Source: Siphonodentalium dalli (taxonomy: Eukaryota > Mollusca > Scaphopoda > Gadilida > Siphonodentaliidae). Taken from it: a stretch of 64,000 nt of DNA. A program made the translations under genes and the position numbers. The notes under the pieces were generated by a model. The model had not been told where the DNA came from. It made no database searches and was given only the letters and a program-made list of their open reading frames with translations. The stretch is from positions 98,725,319 through 98,789,318 of the forward strand of contig CP136066.1 in the NCBI GenBank assembly GCA_032622095.1. Direction: 5' to 3'. Below, piece by piece: positions 10,601 to 20,899 of the stretch (its first letter is position 1; every line of letters begins with the position of its first letter).

Positions 10601-13600
10601 GTTTGAAATTGTTAGAAATTGCAAGAAAAACATTTACTTATTAAAGTAAGAAATTATTTCTTACCTTTTTCTAGATACTGAAAAAATGACTTTCTAGGAT
10701 ATAAGAAATAATTTCTAACTAATAAGAAATTATTTCTAACTTTTTCTAGATTATGAGAAAATGATTTTCTAGGATTTAAGAAATTGTTTCTTAAAATACA
10801 ATTATGAAATTTAAGAAATAATTTCTTACCATTAAGAAGTCATAAGAAAACTAATGGTTCCTTTCTTAGAAAATTGTAAGAAAAATATTCTCATAATTAT
10901 AATTTAACTTTCTATAAGAAATTAGTTTTCTAAATATTAGAACATTTGATGTAAGATAATTTTCTAGGTATACTCCCAAGATAATATTTCTTGCTTTAAG
11001 TTTTTTCTCTCAAAATAAGAAAATAATTATTGGTATAGTCGTCTTACCTCTGGCTTGACGATTCGTTGCTGATATATATTTCGGAGACCATCCTTCGGGG
11101 AACTTGGCTTCAATTGCATTATTCAGCTCTCTTTTGGTGGAAGTGTTTGCCTTGTCTCCTTTCGTCGCTGTCGCTCTCGACGCACCAGGCTTAGTCTCAC
11201 AGTTGTTCACACATATTGACGCTTCACCTAAAACATTCGGCACACCTGCAATGTCATCTCGATCTGTAGCGGAGCCCGGTGTGTTTTTGTTTATTGTGAA
11301 ATTTGCTCTATCATCTCCGGAACGTTCCGTAACAAGTTTTGAATTGGAATTGCCAGGTATCCCAATTGCGCCACCATCTTTCCGTTCGGCTTCCGTTTTT
11401 GTTTCAAGATCATTCTTAACTGTGCCCTTCTTGTCAGTGTCCGTTACCATATTGACTTTATTTACAGCAACAAGTTTCGGATTCTCGGGAATATGATCGC
11501 TTTGATGTGGTTCCCTCTTATCGTGTATCTGAGCCGCGTCAACTGTCTCTCCGCCGCCAGCTTCTGTTTTTGTTTTAAGATCATTCTTAATTAGTGTGCC
11601 CTTCTTGTCAGTGTCCGTTGCCATATCGATTTTATTTGCTGCAACAGGAACAGGTTTATGATTCTCCCGTATATGATCGCTTTGATGTGGTTCATTCTTA
11701 TCGTGTATCTGAGCCGCATCAACTGCCTCTCCGGCGATACCGTCAAGCGGCAAAACACCAGCTAATGGTACAGCTTTCGAACCACGAACGTTCGCGTCCT
11801 CTCTGCGCCCTTTGGCGCTGGAATCCAATTTGTCGTTATTGTCATTCTTCGGTTCTTTGTCTCCTTTGTGTTCGTCTCCTATACTTGGTTCGACCACATT
11901 ACTAGATTGTTTGTTTAACACTTCACTACCATTTTCGGAGAGGTCAGAATGACGTGTAGAGTCGGCTGGTGGCGTTGCTACCGTATTTTCGCCACCATAC
12001 CTTTCGGCACTTGACGGCGCGTGCGCCTTAACTGATTCAACTTCCATTGCCTCTACAGTACCACCTGATTTAGGTATGGGATGTATATTGCTTGACTCCG
12101 CTGTAACACCGCGCACAACTGTTGTAGACCCAGAATCAGTTGTTTTCACTGCATTAGCTTTCAAATCTTCGCTGGGTTCTAAAGAATTACTCTTATTCCC
12201 AGCAACGTTACCTATATTGGCGAATTGTACCGCAAGATCTTGTTCATTTTGTCTGTGAATGTCGTTATCTGGAACGTCATGTTTTGGCTCCCCTGTATTA
12301 TCTCCATTCTCGACATATTGATGTTTCTCCTTTTCTGCCAACTCAGGATCAGCATTTGGCCTGTTTGTGTACGGCATTCCAACGGTGTTCGTCTCATGAT
12401 CCAGTTCTGCCACCTCTTCATTGCGATTGTCGCTGAGGGGACTTTTAACCGTGTTCTTAGTTTGAATTAGTTTTGCTTGTTCACTCTGGCGCACGGAGTT
12501 TTCGAATGTACGCGATTTGTTAGCTACCAAATCCGCAAGTTGCGAAATTCGAGCTTCCAACATTTTAGACTTCCTTTCAAGTTTCGCAATAGTGGATGCA
12601 TAATTAAGAATAGTACTGTCTAGTCTCGATAGTTCTTCTGTCATTGCAACTTTGAGGTTTGTTATTTCAGAAGAAATCTCTCGAGTTATGGAACTATATT
12701 TTTTATCAAGAGTGGTCAGGGATTCGTGTGCTTTGTCTGTCGTCTGCTGTTCGAGTTCCAAATAGTGTCCCTTGGATCTGACGTTCATCTCATCACAAGT
12801 TTGGTTCATTCTCATCATCTCATTCACCAATCTGAGTATTTTGTTTTCCACTTTAATCAGGAGATTTGAATCTGCGTGCTTGTCCAGTCGCTGAGTGAGT
12901 AACTGGTTTTCCATCTTCACTATCATCACCTGTATAAGTAATGTAAGCCAAGTTTCAATTAAACAGTAAATCAGTAGAATTAACTTTTAAATCATATTCC
13001 ATAATGGACATTGTGATATGCATATACATACGTTCACTCACATACAACGATTTTTATTGTTACATTTTTTATCTCCTCCATAAATGAGGTTTGATATAGA
13101 TATAAGATGACGAACAAAAGTAATTGGACAATTTCGTGAATATATACATGTATATGTCAGTAACGTGTCTCGATCTGAACTTGATGTAATCTCGTTAAAG
13201 TGATGTGAAACACTCCGGTAGGGTGATCAAATATAGAAATGGAAAATATTCTTGTTCAAAGTAGTTATTTTTACAATAGTATATCTAAATTGACAACACA
13301 CACCGTCATTCTAATTATTAATTAAATGCAGTGACTCGATGGTGAAATCGTTTTCATTAGTTTATTGCCGATAGATGCGTCCCGAATCGAGTAGTATATA
13401 TTTACATTTGAGCATAGTTCAGACAATGTTTTCTATGGAGTGGTACGGTTGATTTGCTTCTGGTTTTCGGCGGTGTTAGTAGAATGTTGCATTCCTCCAA
13501 TTGACATAGTGCCTGATTACTAACTTATCAGTTTCACGCACCCGAACAACTACATACTATGTCTTTAACAATATATATGTAGGATATAAATTCAAGTGGT

Positions 13601-16600
13601 TAATGGTTCCATGGTTGGTAGTACACATGAATAAGGGGAACTTCCGAATGCTTCGAGGCTTTAACATAATTATATACTGCATGTTACTGCATCACTGTCA
13701 GCAGCATATCCTGAATTACTTGCATTGGGTTGGAGCTGACTCCACAACACGACTCCCGCATTGCGATTCAACCAAAGACCATGCCGCTATACGAGCGGCC
13801 TGTGTCCTCTCCATCGTTTATATAATGGGAACAGCAAAGAATGAACAGAAGAATCACAACTGATCCGTAACAAATTTTCTATCCTTATAGATAATTCAAG
13901 GTGGTACCCATGTGAAGCCAGATAAAACCAATAATCAACGGCGAATTATTATAACAGCGTACGTAACTAGACTGTATAGTTAAACTAGAAGAAATTGACA
14001 AGTTAATGTTGTATATATACACATTATTATACATATATATAGGCGGCCAAATTAATATCTCACCTCAAGCTCTTTAACTTTATATTCTCGTTTATTGTCA
14101 TGGTCAGCGAACATCTGCTTCAGTTCCTCAAATGAGTTTCTGTTTTGTTCGGCGTTCCTAGTTTCCTCACCTTGTGACCTGCTTTGCCGATCAGTGGGCG
14201 TGTTTTTGTTGCGTAACATCCGTATCTTGTCGGCGTTTGAGACCATTGCTGGCAACCTCATCCGCGCTTCTCTTCGGCGGTTTGTGTTTTCTTCGTGGGC
14301 TATAGCTTTGTTCGTTTGATCATTGCTGTATGTTATTGCTTGGTTCTCCACTTCAGTAACTCCAGGTGCCATTTTGTATGTAGACCCACTCGCTTTCGTC
14401 TGAGCTGTCGTGGAATCCGCAATAATATCCTGCTTCAAAGAAGGTGGTGAAACTTTCATGGGAGGCTCCTGGTAATATTCTACACATATTCGGGTAGCTA
14501 TCACTATATAAAAACAAGCAAGATCACAAAAGACCCCAAACCGACAATGAATTAGCAGTGGCGTTCTATCCGTTTCTGTTTTTGAATGCTTTAACAAGTC
14601 TCCAGTGGAGACCCCAGCGACGCCCGTGTCAATATGAACTTCAGAGCGGTCGCCTTTACGCACATCTTTGGAACTTGCATGTGAATGTTCACTTGGGTGA
14701 CTTTCATCTTTCACTATAGTTCGGTCATTCGGATGAATGCGTGGTCCATTCCCTTCGACGATGGCGCTATCCTCATGATAACCCTCGTTTTTGTTATTAT
14801 CCGAGTCTAACTTTTTATTATTTACGTGAACTTCCCTATTTTCGAATTCCCAGCTTTTAGATTCCTGTTGTCCTAATTGGTTTCCGCCATTCTCAACAAT
14901 AGATGTATCACCATTTGAACTTAGATTATTTTCATCTTTCACTGTATTACCGTCATTCTGATGCATGCGTTGACCATTCCCTTCGATTGGTGTACTGTCA
15001 TGATCACCTTCATCGAGTTCGTCCATTAACATGGCAGTGTATGAGTCCAGAATATCACATTCCATCCGAGCTGGCTTATTGGGCTGTGTGGTATCCTTTA
15101 ACAACCGTTCGATATCATGCTTGAAATCTGCTATTTCCGGTGACATATTCTGGCCAAAAGCTCCACGAGATGCCATCCTCATATACCACCGTCCCAAGTC
15201 ACATGTCTCCGAGTTCACTGTTCTAAAATGTACGAAAAACAAGAAAGACTTAGGCCAGAGTAAGTGTCCTTTAAATGTACTCAATCCGAACAGAGGGTCC
15301 CAATCTCAACAGATTCCAACAACAACAATCCGATCAGAGGGTCCTATATTACTATTTCTTTGGTTTTGGTGGTAAAAATATTTGATTCGAGTCGAGGAAC
15401 CCATCAAACAAAGCTCAGAGTTATTAGATATTGATTTTTGAAATTTGTTATTTACTCGAGATGAGTACTATTAATTGCCTTCAACTGCCGTAATCTGCTC
15501 GGGATGTGTACACCAAAATCTATTCAAACAGACAAGGATGGATAACTCTAAAATCAAGTGGTAATAATAACGCAATTTTGACTGAGTTCTGGGCCAGAAA
15601 GTATTCCCGATAATGAAAAATAATAGATTTCTAAAATCGATATCTAACAAATCTGAGCTTCGATGGGTGACTTCCTCGACTCGAATCAAATATTTTTGAC
15701 CACCGAAGCCATTGAAATAGTAACTGAGAGGAGTTTTATCGGATTGAGTACCTTTAACCCGTTGTATATACTAACTGACATCGCCTGTTGAGTTATAAAA
15801 GTATGCAATGGAATTGTCTATTATTTATTTAGATGGATGTTCAGGTAATACGTGCAGATGGCAGACAGGCGATAATATAATACAAGTCATACAAGTGCAG
15901 AAGGATTGGTATTCTTTGGTGGGAAATGATCAGGTGGGAAATGTTCAGATAATAAGTTCAACAAACGTTTGTTGAACTCATTATCTAATCATTTCCAGCG
16001 GGAACTGTAAACGTTCTCGTCAATGAGTATTTAATATATATTTAGCGTTATATGCCTTTCTACCCAAGTAAACCATATCTATAGAATGTATTTCCCAAAA
16101 TGGCAGCCAAAATCGAATGAAATTTACAGTTTGTGCAAAATTGAAGAGCTAGTCCTATACGAGTGAACAAACTCTTGAATTATGCGAGGAAGAATGATTG
16201 CAGAGTATAAGAGAAACTTTTGATTAGAGATGTACGAATTATCTCTAATGTATCTCTCGCGAGAGCAAGCGAAACCAGGGTTTTATGAAACGGTTAAATC
16301 TTGACCATTGTGCGCCCAGAAACGGAAACATAACGCAGTTTTTTTCTGTACTGCTTATCTTGAATCGTGCAATATATGTGTAATTAAACAGCTAACTGGG
16401 ATTTAGTTGAGATGTATTGACTATGCGACCTTTTTCTAGAAGCAGAAAAATGTGTACTCCGAGCAGTCTCACGAATATGACCGATCATCATTTATTTTGA
16501 TATCTACAGCATGAAACCTTTCAAAATTAACTGATATAAAACGGTATGAAAGATATTCATATAGTACTGGGTAAAATGTGTATATAGTCATAGTTGCCTC

Positions 16601-19600
16601 AGATCAAGTGATAAAACACGAATATTTCGCTATTATCACAAGAATGCATGGTGGTATACCATGAACTAAATTTATTAAAACACGAAGGAGTACCATATAG
16701 ACTATCGTCAATAAATTCTAAACTTGACCAAAATTGCCTACATACTCTGTGACAAAGACTGTGTTTATACCTGGAAATTATATGTGGTTGAATTCACCAA
16801 GGCCACATCTACGCGAAACTAATTACTACGTTTTCTTCAACCGCATCACCACGTTTACTCCTTCTGCCTAATGTTACACATAGCTGCTGCACAAAGAACC
16901 ACAATTAATAACATTGCGTGAATGTTCAACGTTAAAATAACATCTTAAAAACGGTCATCACTCGATATTTAGCATGAGATTATGTGGGTGGTAGTGGCAA
17001 GATATTTTCAAACAAAAATATACTGAAAACTAATAGTGTGCATTGCGTGGCAGCATATTCCAGTTGTAAAGTTTTGATTGAAGTTATTTGAACAATATTG
17101 TCTACTAAGCATAAGAACACGGTTTGGTAGCGGCATGGAAATTAGTCTTACAATGTGTGTTGTACCGTCTCTTTGATCTGGTGAGATGCGGTGCTAATCT
17201 ATTGAAGATATGAGTGTTTCTTTACAGTATATGCGACATATATGTGTGGTTTAATATCACCGGGAGTGTTGACAATTCCGGAAATATAACTAACATTTTC
17301 CGGAAATATAACTAACATTTAGACCGCTAGAGTGTGCACTTAAATTTCGGCGTTACATTCAATAATTAATCATCATGCACTGTGAGGCGAGATATTAGTT
17401 CGTGTGTTGCATGTCCTATATTATTATTTTTGGCCCGACAATTGGATGTTGGATAAGCAGAACATCCAAACTTTGAAGGTACTCAATCCGATTAAGCACC
17501 CCTAAATTACTATTTTTGTCGGCTTCGGGAGGCAAAATATATTTGATTCGAGTCGAGAAACCCACCCTTCAAAGCTTACTAACACACCACTAGGCGAGCC
17601 TTTAACTAACTTTGAACCACCGTGATTGTTTTCGCGACTAACGCAGATATATCACCAATATGACCATGGCGTGTATCAAATAATAAATCGAATGAGCATT
17701 GGCACGGCGATATATATGACAGTGCGTGCAAAGAGTGCCATCTTGAATATCATTTGAAATGATTATGTGAATACGCTACCCGCTTCATTATTATTACTAT
17801 CATCATCATCATCATCATCACCGTCATCATCACCGTCATCATCATTTATATCGTCATTATCAGCATCATAATCAACGAAATGGAAACCACCTTCGGTGTC
17901 AGCATTGTCACACCATCGCTATCATCATAATCATAATAATAATCCTCATCGCCATCATCACTACCATTAACAACATCGCTATCGCTGATAACACACACAT
18001 CATCAGCATCATTTATCATCAAACTCACCTCCATCGCCATCACCACCAACCTCATCAAATTCACCATGTGTACATATATGTAGATATATCCAGTGTCGGA
18101 TATTGACATCAATTACTATGATTCAGCTTTATTGATTCATATTTCTGTACATATCGATTATTTGTTACATGATTTATAAATCTTCATATACTGGAGGAAA
18201 TAAAGATATAATAATAACTCTAAAATCAAGTGGTTATTATTGTTAATAGTAACGACTTGATTTAGAGTTATCCATATTACACCCGCAATTTGTCCGTTGA
18301 CCACATTAAAAAAAATAACAAACTTCAAAAATCGATATCTGATCACTCTGAGCTTTGAAGGGTGGGTTCCTCGACCCGAGTCAAATATTTTTTAGCCCCG
18401 AAGCCAAAGAAATAGTAATTTAGGGGTGCTTAATCGGATTGAGTACCTTTAAAGACGTAAATCATTGGGTTTGACTTACGGTGCAGTGGCCGATAAACCC
18501 TTCAGATGGATCTGTTTTAATGATATGTGTACCTTTAAAGATATTCATCAACCGACTTGTATATTACCATTATATATTTTCATTCCTATGTGGTTATCCA
18601 ATATGTTGCTTTCTTCGTTGTATTGCTTGCAGATGTGGCCATTGTGACAGTCATTTCATGGCCACGGTTGTATAATTTTCTGTGAGTGTCACTCAATTCG
18701 CTCCCGTACTATAATATAACACAAACTGTTATAACGGCGTAATTCCGATGCCACAATATATCGTATAATGACTTGTTTCGAGAACTGATGTAGTATAGAC
18801 AACCACGTTGGACGCCATCTTGGATAACAAAGTTTCCCCAAAGCGGATTTTGGATATGTTGTTCCTGAGGCTTTTCGACGTCGAATGACACCAAAATCAG
18901 CTTGTATCCAATTTCTTCCGAGTTGATCCCCAAATTATGCTTCAACGACCACACTAAAAGAGCCATAACTCTGGTAAATAAAACAAATCGGAAAACCTGA
19001 TTTTTGAAGACAATCAATATATTGTTGTGAATGCTCCATATACCCAATATCAATGGAATCGGTTGACGTTTATTCCAATTTTGCACACTATATAACAGTC
19101 ATATCATTGCTAAAAATAAACAAAGGGTCGTAACTCAGGTAAAAAAATCGGACAAACCTGGTTTTAGAAATCGATCGAGATATAGTTGTGAAAGATCCAT
19201 ATACCCAATATGAATGGAATCGGTTGAAGTTTGATATAAAGGTATCACGCAACGGCCATACAATAACTGCTAAAATAAAAAGATAAACTATAAGGGCCAT
19301 AACTCAGGTAATATAAATCGGACTTTCGAACTCGATCGAGATATTGTTGTGAAATGGTAAAAAGGGTCCAACAAATCTGGTTTTCGAACTTGTTCAAGAT
19401 AGTGTCGTGAAAGATCCATATACTGAATATGGTTATAATTGGTTGACGTTTGTTCGAGTTATCGCGCTAACGGGCATAATATTTCCTAAAATTGCTAAAC
19501 AAAAATAAATGGACAAACTGAGGGCTGTATCTATTATTTATCAACATGTTGTTAAACGAATATGGCCGTTTTATCACTTGAATATCACGAATTTTGGCCG

Positions 19601-20802
19601 TGTTGCCACTTGATTTTAGAGTTATCCATCTTCATCCGCAATTTTGTCCCAGACCATCGCCTTCACGATTTTTTTCCAGGCCATAAATAAGTACATATCT
19701 CGAGAAATAACGAATTTCAGATATCGATATCTGATCACTCTGAGATTTGGTGGGTGGGTTTTTCGACTCGAATCAAATATTTTACCCCCCCCCCCCCCCC
19801 CGAAGTCAATTAATTCGGATTATGCATCTTTAAAGGATGAAACATTACATATAATTGAACATCATATTCTGGTCAAAATTAGTGGTATACGGTTGTCGGA
19901 CAGATACAAATTTACAAACATCAGAGAACTATTTATTGCAAAAAGTGATATTTGATAATGGAGAAAGTGAGTTGAAATGCAAAATACATCGAAAATATGA
20001 TTTGTGATTTAAAATCAACGGTAATTATTCTTTTCGCCATTGGGTACAGAAACTGTTATAGCTGAACGAGTATGGTCGTAAAATGTCCACGTATAGGTAG
20101 GCGTATGCTATGATACCGTCCTCCGAAATTTCGTACATATAATTTAAATGTTCAAACGAGCTATGAACGTTTAATAAAAAAAATTATATCTAAAATGATC
20201 ATCAATCCAACATTGCTGCCTCCAGGGATAGAATAAATTACAAATTAAAATTCTTAACATATACGTACGGTGTTAGGAATGATATAATTAGTACTAGTCT
20301 AGACTGAGTTTCTTATAGGTATATCATTTTGCTCGAAACTTGAAAAATAAAAGAAAAATCGTATATGCTAAAATGACAATTTAACGTTTGTAAATGTTAC
20401 CCTATTGACAAAAAGGGAACCAGGTATAAATGAATGTCCTGCAATCAAAGAACTATAAGTGCATGGCCATGAATTCACCTGATTTGGTTAGTTGCAAGTT
20501 TTGTGAGAAAGATACCCAGGTTCTCAAATTGTTTCGGAAGGTATTCAGATTTTGAATGCTACTACTACTTTCGTGCCGTGTATGCCAGTCATGAAATGCC
20601 CAACTGTTATAAATTATGACCAAACGTCGGAGGGGTGAGACACCACTATATTATCGCTATAAGTCACATATCTTACCTTGTATAAGTTGAAACGGTCAAA
20701 ATCAACAGCACTTTTGACAAATTCCGTGACATAATTCGAATTAATTCCAGAAGAAACAATTAATATTGTGCACGCTGAAGTTATACCATGCACTGTCTTC
20801 AT
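4209..20802 (-). CDS. Fibrinogen-related protein (FReP) with coiled coil and long disordered linker; gene span, 5 exons found
   Basis: Exons in transcription order: 20802-20677 (signal peptide, tentative), 15222-14064, 12929-11048, 8185-8000 and 4675-4209. Phases match from exon 2 to the stop: phase 0 at 14064/12929, phase 1 at 11048/8185 (the split codon makes the Asp of DCLDL) and phase 1 at 8000/4675. Exons 2-5 encode about 1,229 residues. In order they hold a Ser/Asn/Asp-rich region, a heptad coiled coil, a long Lys/Asp/Glu-rich low-complexity linker with a 58-residue tandem repeat, and a C-terminal fibrinogen domain of about 216 residues. FReP-family proteins are secreted lectin-like recognition molecules that oligomerise through their coiled coils and bind acetylated sugars or microbial surfaces. 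The linker is far longer than in usual FRePs. The phase from exon 1 to exon 2 does not match, so one small exon is missing or exon 1 belongs elsewhere. Confidence 0.8.
6407..6709 (+). repeat. Tandem duplication, two units of 152 bp
   Basis: 6407-6558 is repeated almost without change at 6559-6709 (both start GTCATTAAATATACGCC and run to TTTTGTAAATTCCG). The near identity implies a recent event. Short open frames in it are shifted copies and are not genes. Confidence 0.85.
7535..7951. mobile_element. Family C terminal-inverted-repeat element
   Basis: It starts with a TTAAAGGTACTGAATCCGAT end and finishes with a CTGATAATGCATCTTTAA end. Internal landmarks shared by the family are GATTTTAGAGTTATCCA, GCAATTTTGTCC, AAATCGATATCTGATCACT and GGGTTCCTCGACTCGAAT. 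At least ten copies occur in the window, at 15263, 17473, 19560, 35280, 36040, 44480 and 48930 among others. The open frame here is not a gene. Confidence 0.6.
8000..8185 (-). CDS. FReP exon 4: N-terminal third of the fibrinogen domain
   Basis: 186 bp, phase 1 at both ends; acceptor ATTATTTCCAG, donor GGTG|GTGAGT. It encodes CLDLFVKGKHRDGSYTITP, then VHCDMKNGGWTVIQKRDDGS and DFFVDWNMYKNGFG. This is the classical opening of a fibrinogen C-terminal domain (first two cysteines, the GGWTVIQ signature, the W..YK.GFG signature). The Asp before the first Cys is made by the codon split across the intron to exon 3. This exon is hidden in its own frame because it has no start codon. Confidence 0.93.
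8206..8715. mobile_element. piggyBac-like MITE (TTAA-CCC end) with an internal AT minisatellite
   Basis: The left end is TTAA followed by CCCTTTCAAGACTGGAGCTT, matching the ends of the complete element at 59301-59554. Internal palindromic blocks (TGCATTCTCTTATATATGCG and its complement) are shared. Between the two halves, 8330-8610 is an expanded AT-rich minisatellite (unit about 30 bp, TTGTTAAAGAATGTAAGAAA). The right end (CGCCATGAAATGG) is degraded. It lies in FReP intron 3, 20 bp from the acceptor of exon 4. Confidence 0.6.
9690..9800 (+). repeat. Single unit of the 170-bp repeat found at 53-55.7 kb
   Basis: It contains GTCACGGATGTTAACCTTGACATG-like sequence, GAACGAGTCATTTTGGGGTC, and TGCCAGCGGCCATCTTGGAT, the same order as in the large array at 53221-55715. 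Here it is a lone diverged copy in FReP intron 3. Confidence 0.55.
10560..11030. repeat. Dense array of palindromic AAGAAATAATTTCTT-type motifs
   Basis: Over about 470 bp, AGAAAT/ATTTCT pairs and TTTTCTAG/CTAGAAAA pairs recur every 20-40 bases in both orientations, so the strand can fold into many small hairpins. The array sits in FReP intron 3, ending about 20 bp from the exon 3 donor. No clear unit length. Confidence 0.55.
11048..12929 (-). CDS. FReP exon 3: coiled coil and disordered linker
   Basis: 1,882 bp coding 627 residues plus one base; acceptor CTTATACAG, donor CCAGAG|GTAAGA. Residues 1-150 are a heptad coiled coil (for example LTQRLDKHADSNLLIKVENK, EISSEITNLKVAMTEELSRL, IAKLERKSKMLEARISQLAD). 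The rest is low-complexity and hydrophilic, rich in Lys, Asp, Glu, Asn and Ser, with almost no aromatic residues, and is probably disordered. Two adjacent copies of a 58-residue unit (VDAAQIHDK...TDTDKKGT) lie near its C-terminal third. The exon ends NRQAR, directly before the Asp-Cys that opens the fibrinogen domain. The open frame continues 12 codons into the intron, which is chance. Confidence 0.85.
11395..11745 (-). repeat. In-frame 174-bp tandem repeat inside FReP exon 3
   Basis: Two units with a 174-bp period (58 codons): CCCTTCTTGTCAGTGTCCGT occurs at 11425 and again at 11599 on the plus strand. The protein units share VDAAQIHDK, EPHQSDHI and TDTDKKGT and differ at about a quarter of positions, so the duplication is not very recent. 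Confidence 0.8.
12930..14063 (-). other. FReP intron 2, with repeat family A copy 2 at 13190-13590
   Basis: 1.13 kb intron, donor CTTGAG|GTGAGA. A family A copy runs from AAAGTGATGTGAAACACTCC near 13198 to about 13590. A plus-strand open frame at 13603-13863 shows no domain, signal or splice support and is not called. Confidence 0.6.
14064..15222 (-). CDS. FReP exon 2: Ser/Asn/Asp-rich N-terminal region
   Basis: 1,159 bp coding 386 residues, after a strong acceptor (TTTTTCGTACATTTTAG) and ending at a phase-0 donor. It starts TVNSETCDLGRWYMRMAS with one Cys. It holds two related segments (IEGNGQRMHQND...TVKDEN and VEGNGPRIHPND...IVKDES), an unexpected hydrophobic run (FGVFCDLACFYIVIATRICV), and a basic helical end (EELKQMFADHDNKREYKVKE) that leads into the coiled coil of exon 3. 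The exon begins with the third base of a codon, so the preceding exon must end two bases into a codon. The hydrophobic run could be a membrane span or an unspliced short intron. Confidence 0.75.
15263..15762. mobile_element. Family C element in FReP intron 1
   Basis: The ends are inverted: TTTAAATGTACTCAATCCGA on the left, TCGGATTGAGTACCTTTAA on the right. The right half carries the family landmarks (TAACTCTAAAATCAAGTGG, CGATATCTAACAAATCTGAG). It starts only 40 bp upstream (in gene direction) of the exon 2 acceptor. Confidence 0.65.
15928..16010. repeat. Small palindromic element (TTCAGATAATAAGTTCAACA)
   Basis: TTCAGATAATAAGTTCAACA is followed within a few bases by its imperfect reverse complement TGTTGAACTCATTATCT. 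Two more copies lie at 45094-45155 and 45214-45292 in the methyltransferase gene. Probably a tiny foldback MITE. Confidence 0.6.
16020..17470. other. FReP intron 1 segment without recognised features
   Basis: I see no exon, repeat unit or RNA here beyond AT-rich single-copy-looking sequence and a 22-bp direct repeat (TTCCGGAAATATAACTAACA, twice) near 17275-17320. The exon missing between FReP exons 1 and 2 should lie between 15223 and 20676 but could not be placed. Confidence 0.4.
17473..18456. mobile_element. Longer family C element with about 105-bp inverted ends
   Basis: The left arm 17473-17580 (GGTACTCAATCCGATTAAGC ... TCGAGAAACCCACCCTTCAA) is matched by the reverse complement of 18340-18456. 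The internal 700 bp is unlike the other copies and contains a CAT/ATC-rich microsatellite. No transposase frame is present. Confidence 0.65.
17775..18060. repeat. CAT/ATC trinucleotide-rich microsatellite
   Basis: A long impure run of ATC/CAT/CATCAC trinucleotides. A minus-strand open frame rich in Asp and Met-Ile crosses it and is a product of the repeat, not a gene. Confidence 0.85.
18870..19510 (+). repeat. Degenerate tandem repeat, unit about 120 bp
   Basis: About five diverged units with the order GCCATAACTC(A/T)GGTAA, ATCGGA, CCTGGTTTT, GATATTGTTGTGAAAGATCC, CCAATATGAATGGAATCGGT. The same family recurs at 25480-26000. The open frames at 18709-19300 are artefacts of this periodicity. 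Confidence 0.7.
19560..19845. mobile_element. Family C element fragment with a C-homopolymer
   Basis: It carries ATTTTAGAGTTATCCATCTT, ATCGATATCTGATCACTCTG and a GATTATGCATCTTTAAAGG end. A run of about 18 C at 19783-19801 replaces the usual short pyrimidine stretch. Confidence 0.6.
20677..20802 (-). CDS. Probable FReP exon 1: signal peptide
   Basis: 126 bp, 42 codons from an ATG to a perfect donor (TACAAG|GTAAGA). The N-terminus MKTVHGITSACTILIVSSG looks like a secretory signal peptide, followed by a polar segment (NSNYVTEFVKSAVDFDR). A TATAAAG lies 85-91 bp upstream of the ATG. The strand and position suit the FReP gene, which otherwise lacks a signal peptide. However, the donor is phase 0 while the acceptor at 15222 needs phase 2. 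An unseen exon between them is therefore required (or a weak acceptor at 15206, which would be in phase 0). The alternative is that this is the first exon of another minus-strand gene. Confidence 0.5.
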
Positions 20803-20886
20803 AACAAACTATTTTTCACAATACAAAACAAGAACTAAAACTGATTACGTATATGTACAGACACACTGTGTCAGGTCGCTGGCAAA

Positions 20887-20893
20887 CTTTATA
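20887..20893 (-). promoter_or_regulatory. TATA box upstream of the signal-peptide exon
   Basis: GAGTATAAAGTTTGCC on the minus strand places TATAAAG 85-91 bp before the ATG, implying a start site near 20860 and a 5' UTR of about 55-60 bp. Confidence 0.4.
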
Positions 20894-20899
20894 CTCAAT

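Noticed and set aside
11104-12470. Long plus-strand open frames opposite FReP exon 3
   Set aside because: Antisense shadows of a long open exon. The minus strand has the coiled coil, splice sites and phase match.
13603-13863. 86-codon plus-strand open frame in FReP intron 2
   Set aside because: No signal, domain, splice site or repeat support; composition like the surrounding intron.
17846-18112. 88-codon Asp/Met-rich open frame, minus strand
   Set aside because: Translation of the CAT/ATC microsatellite.
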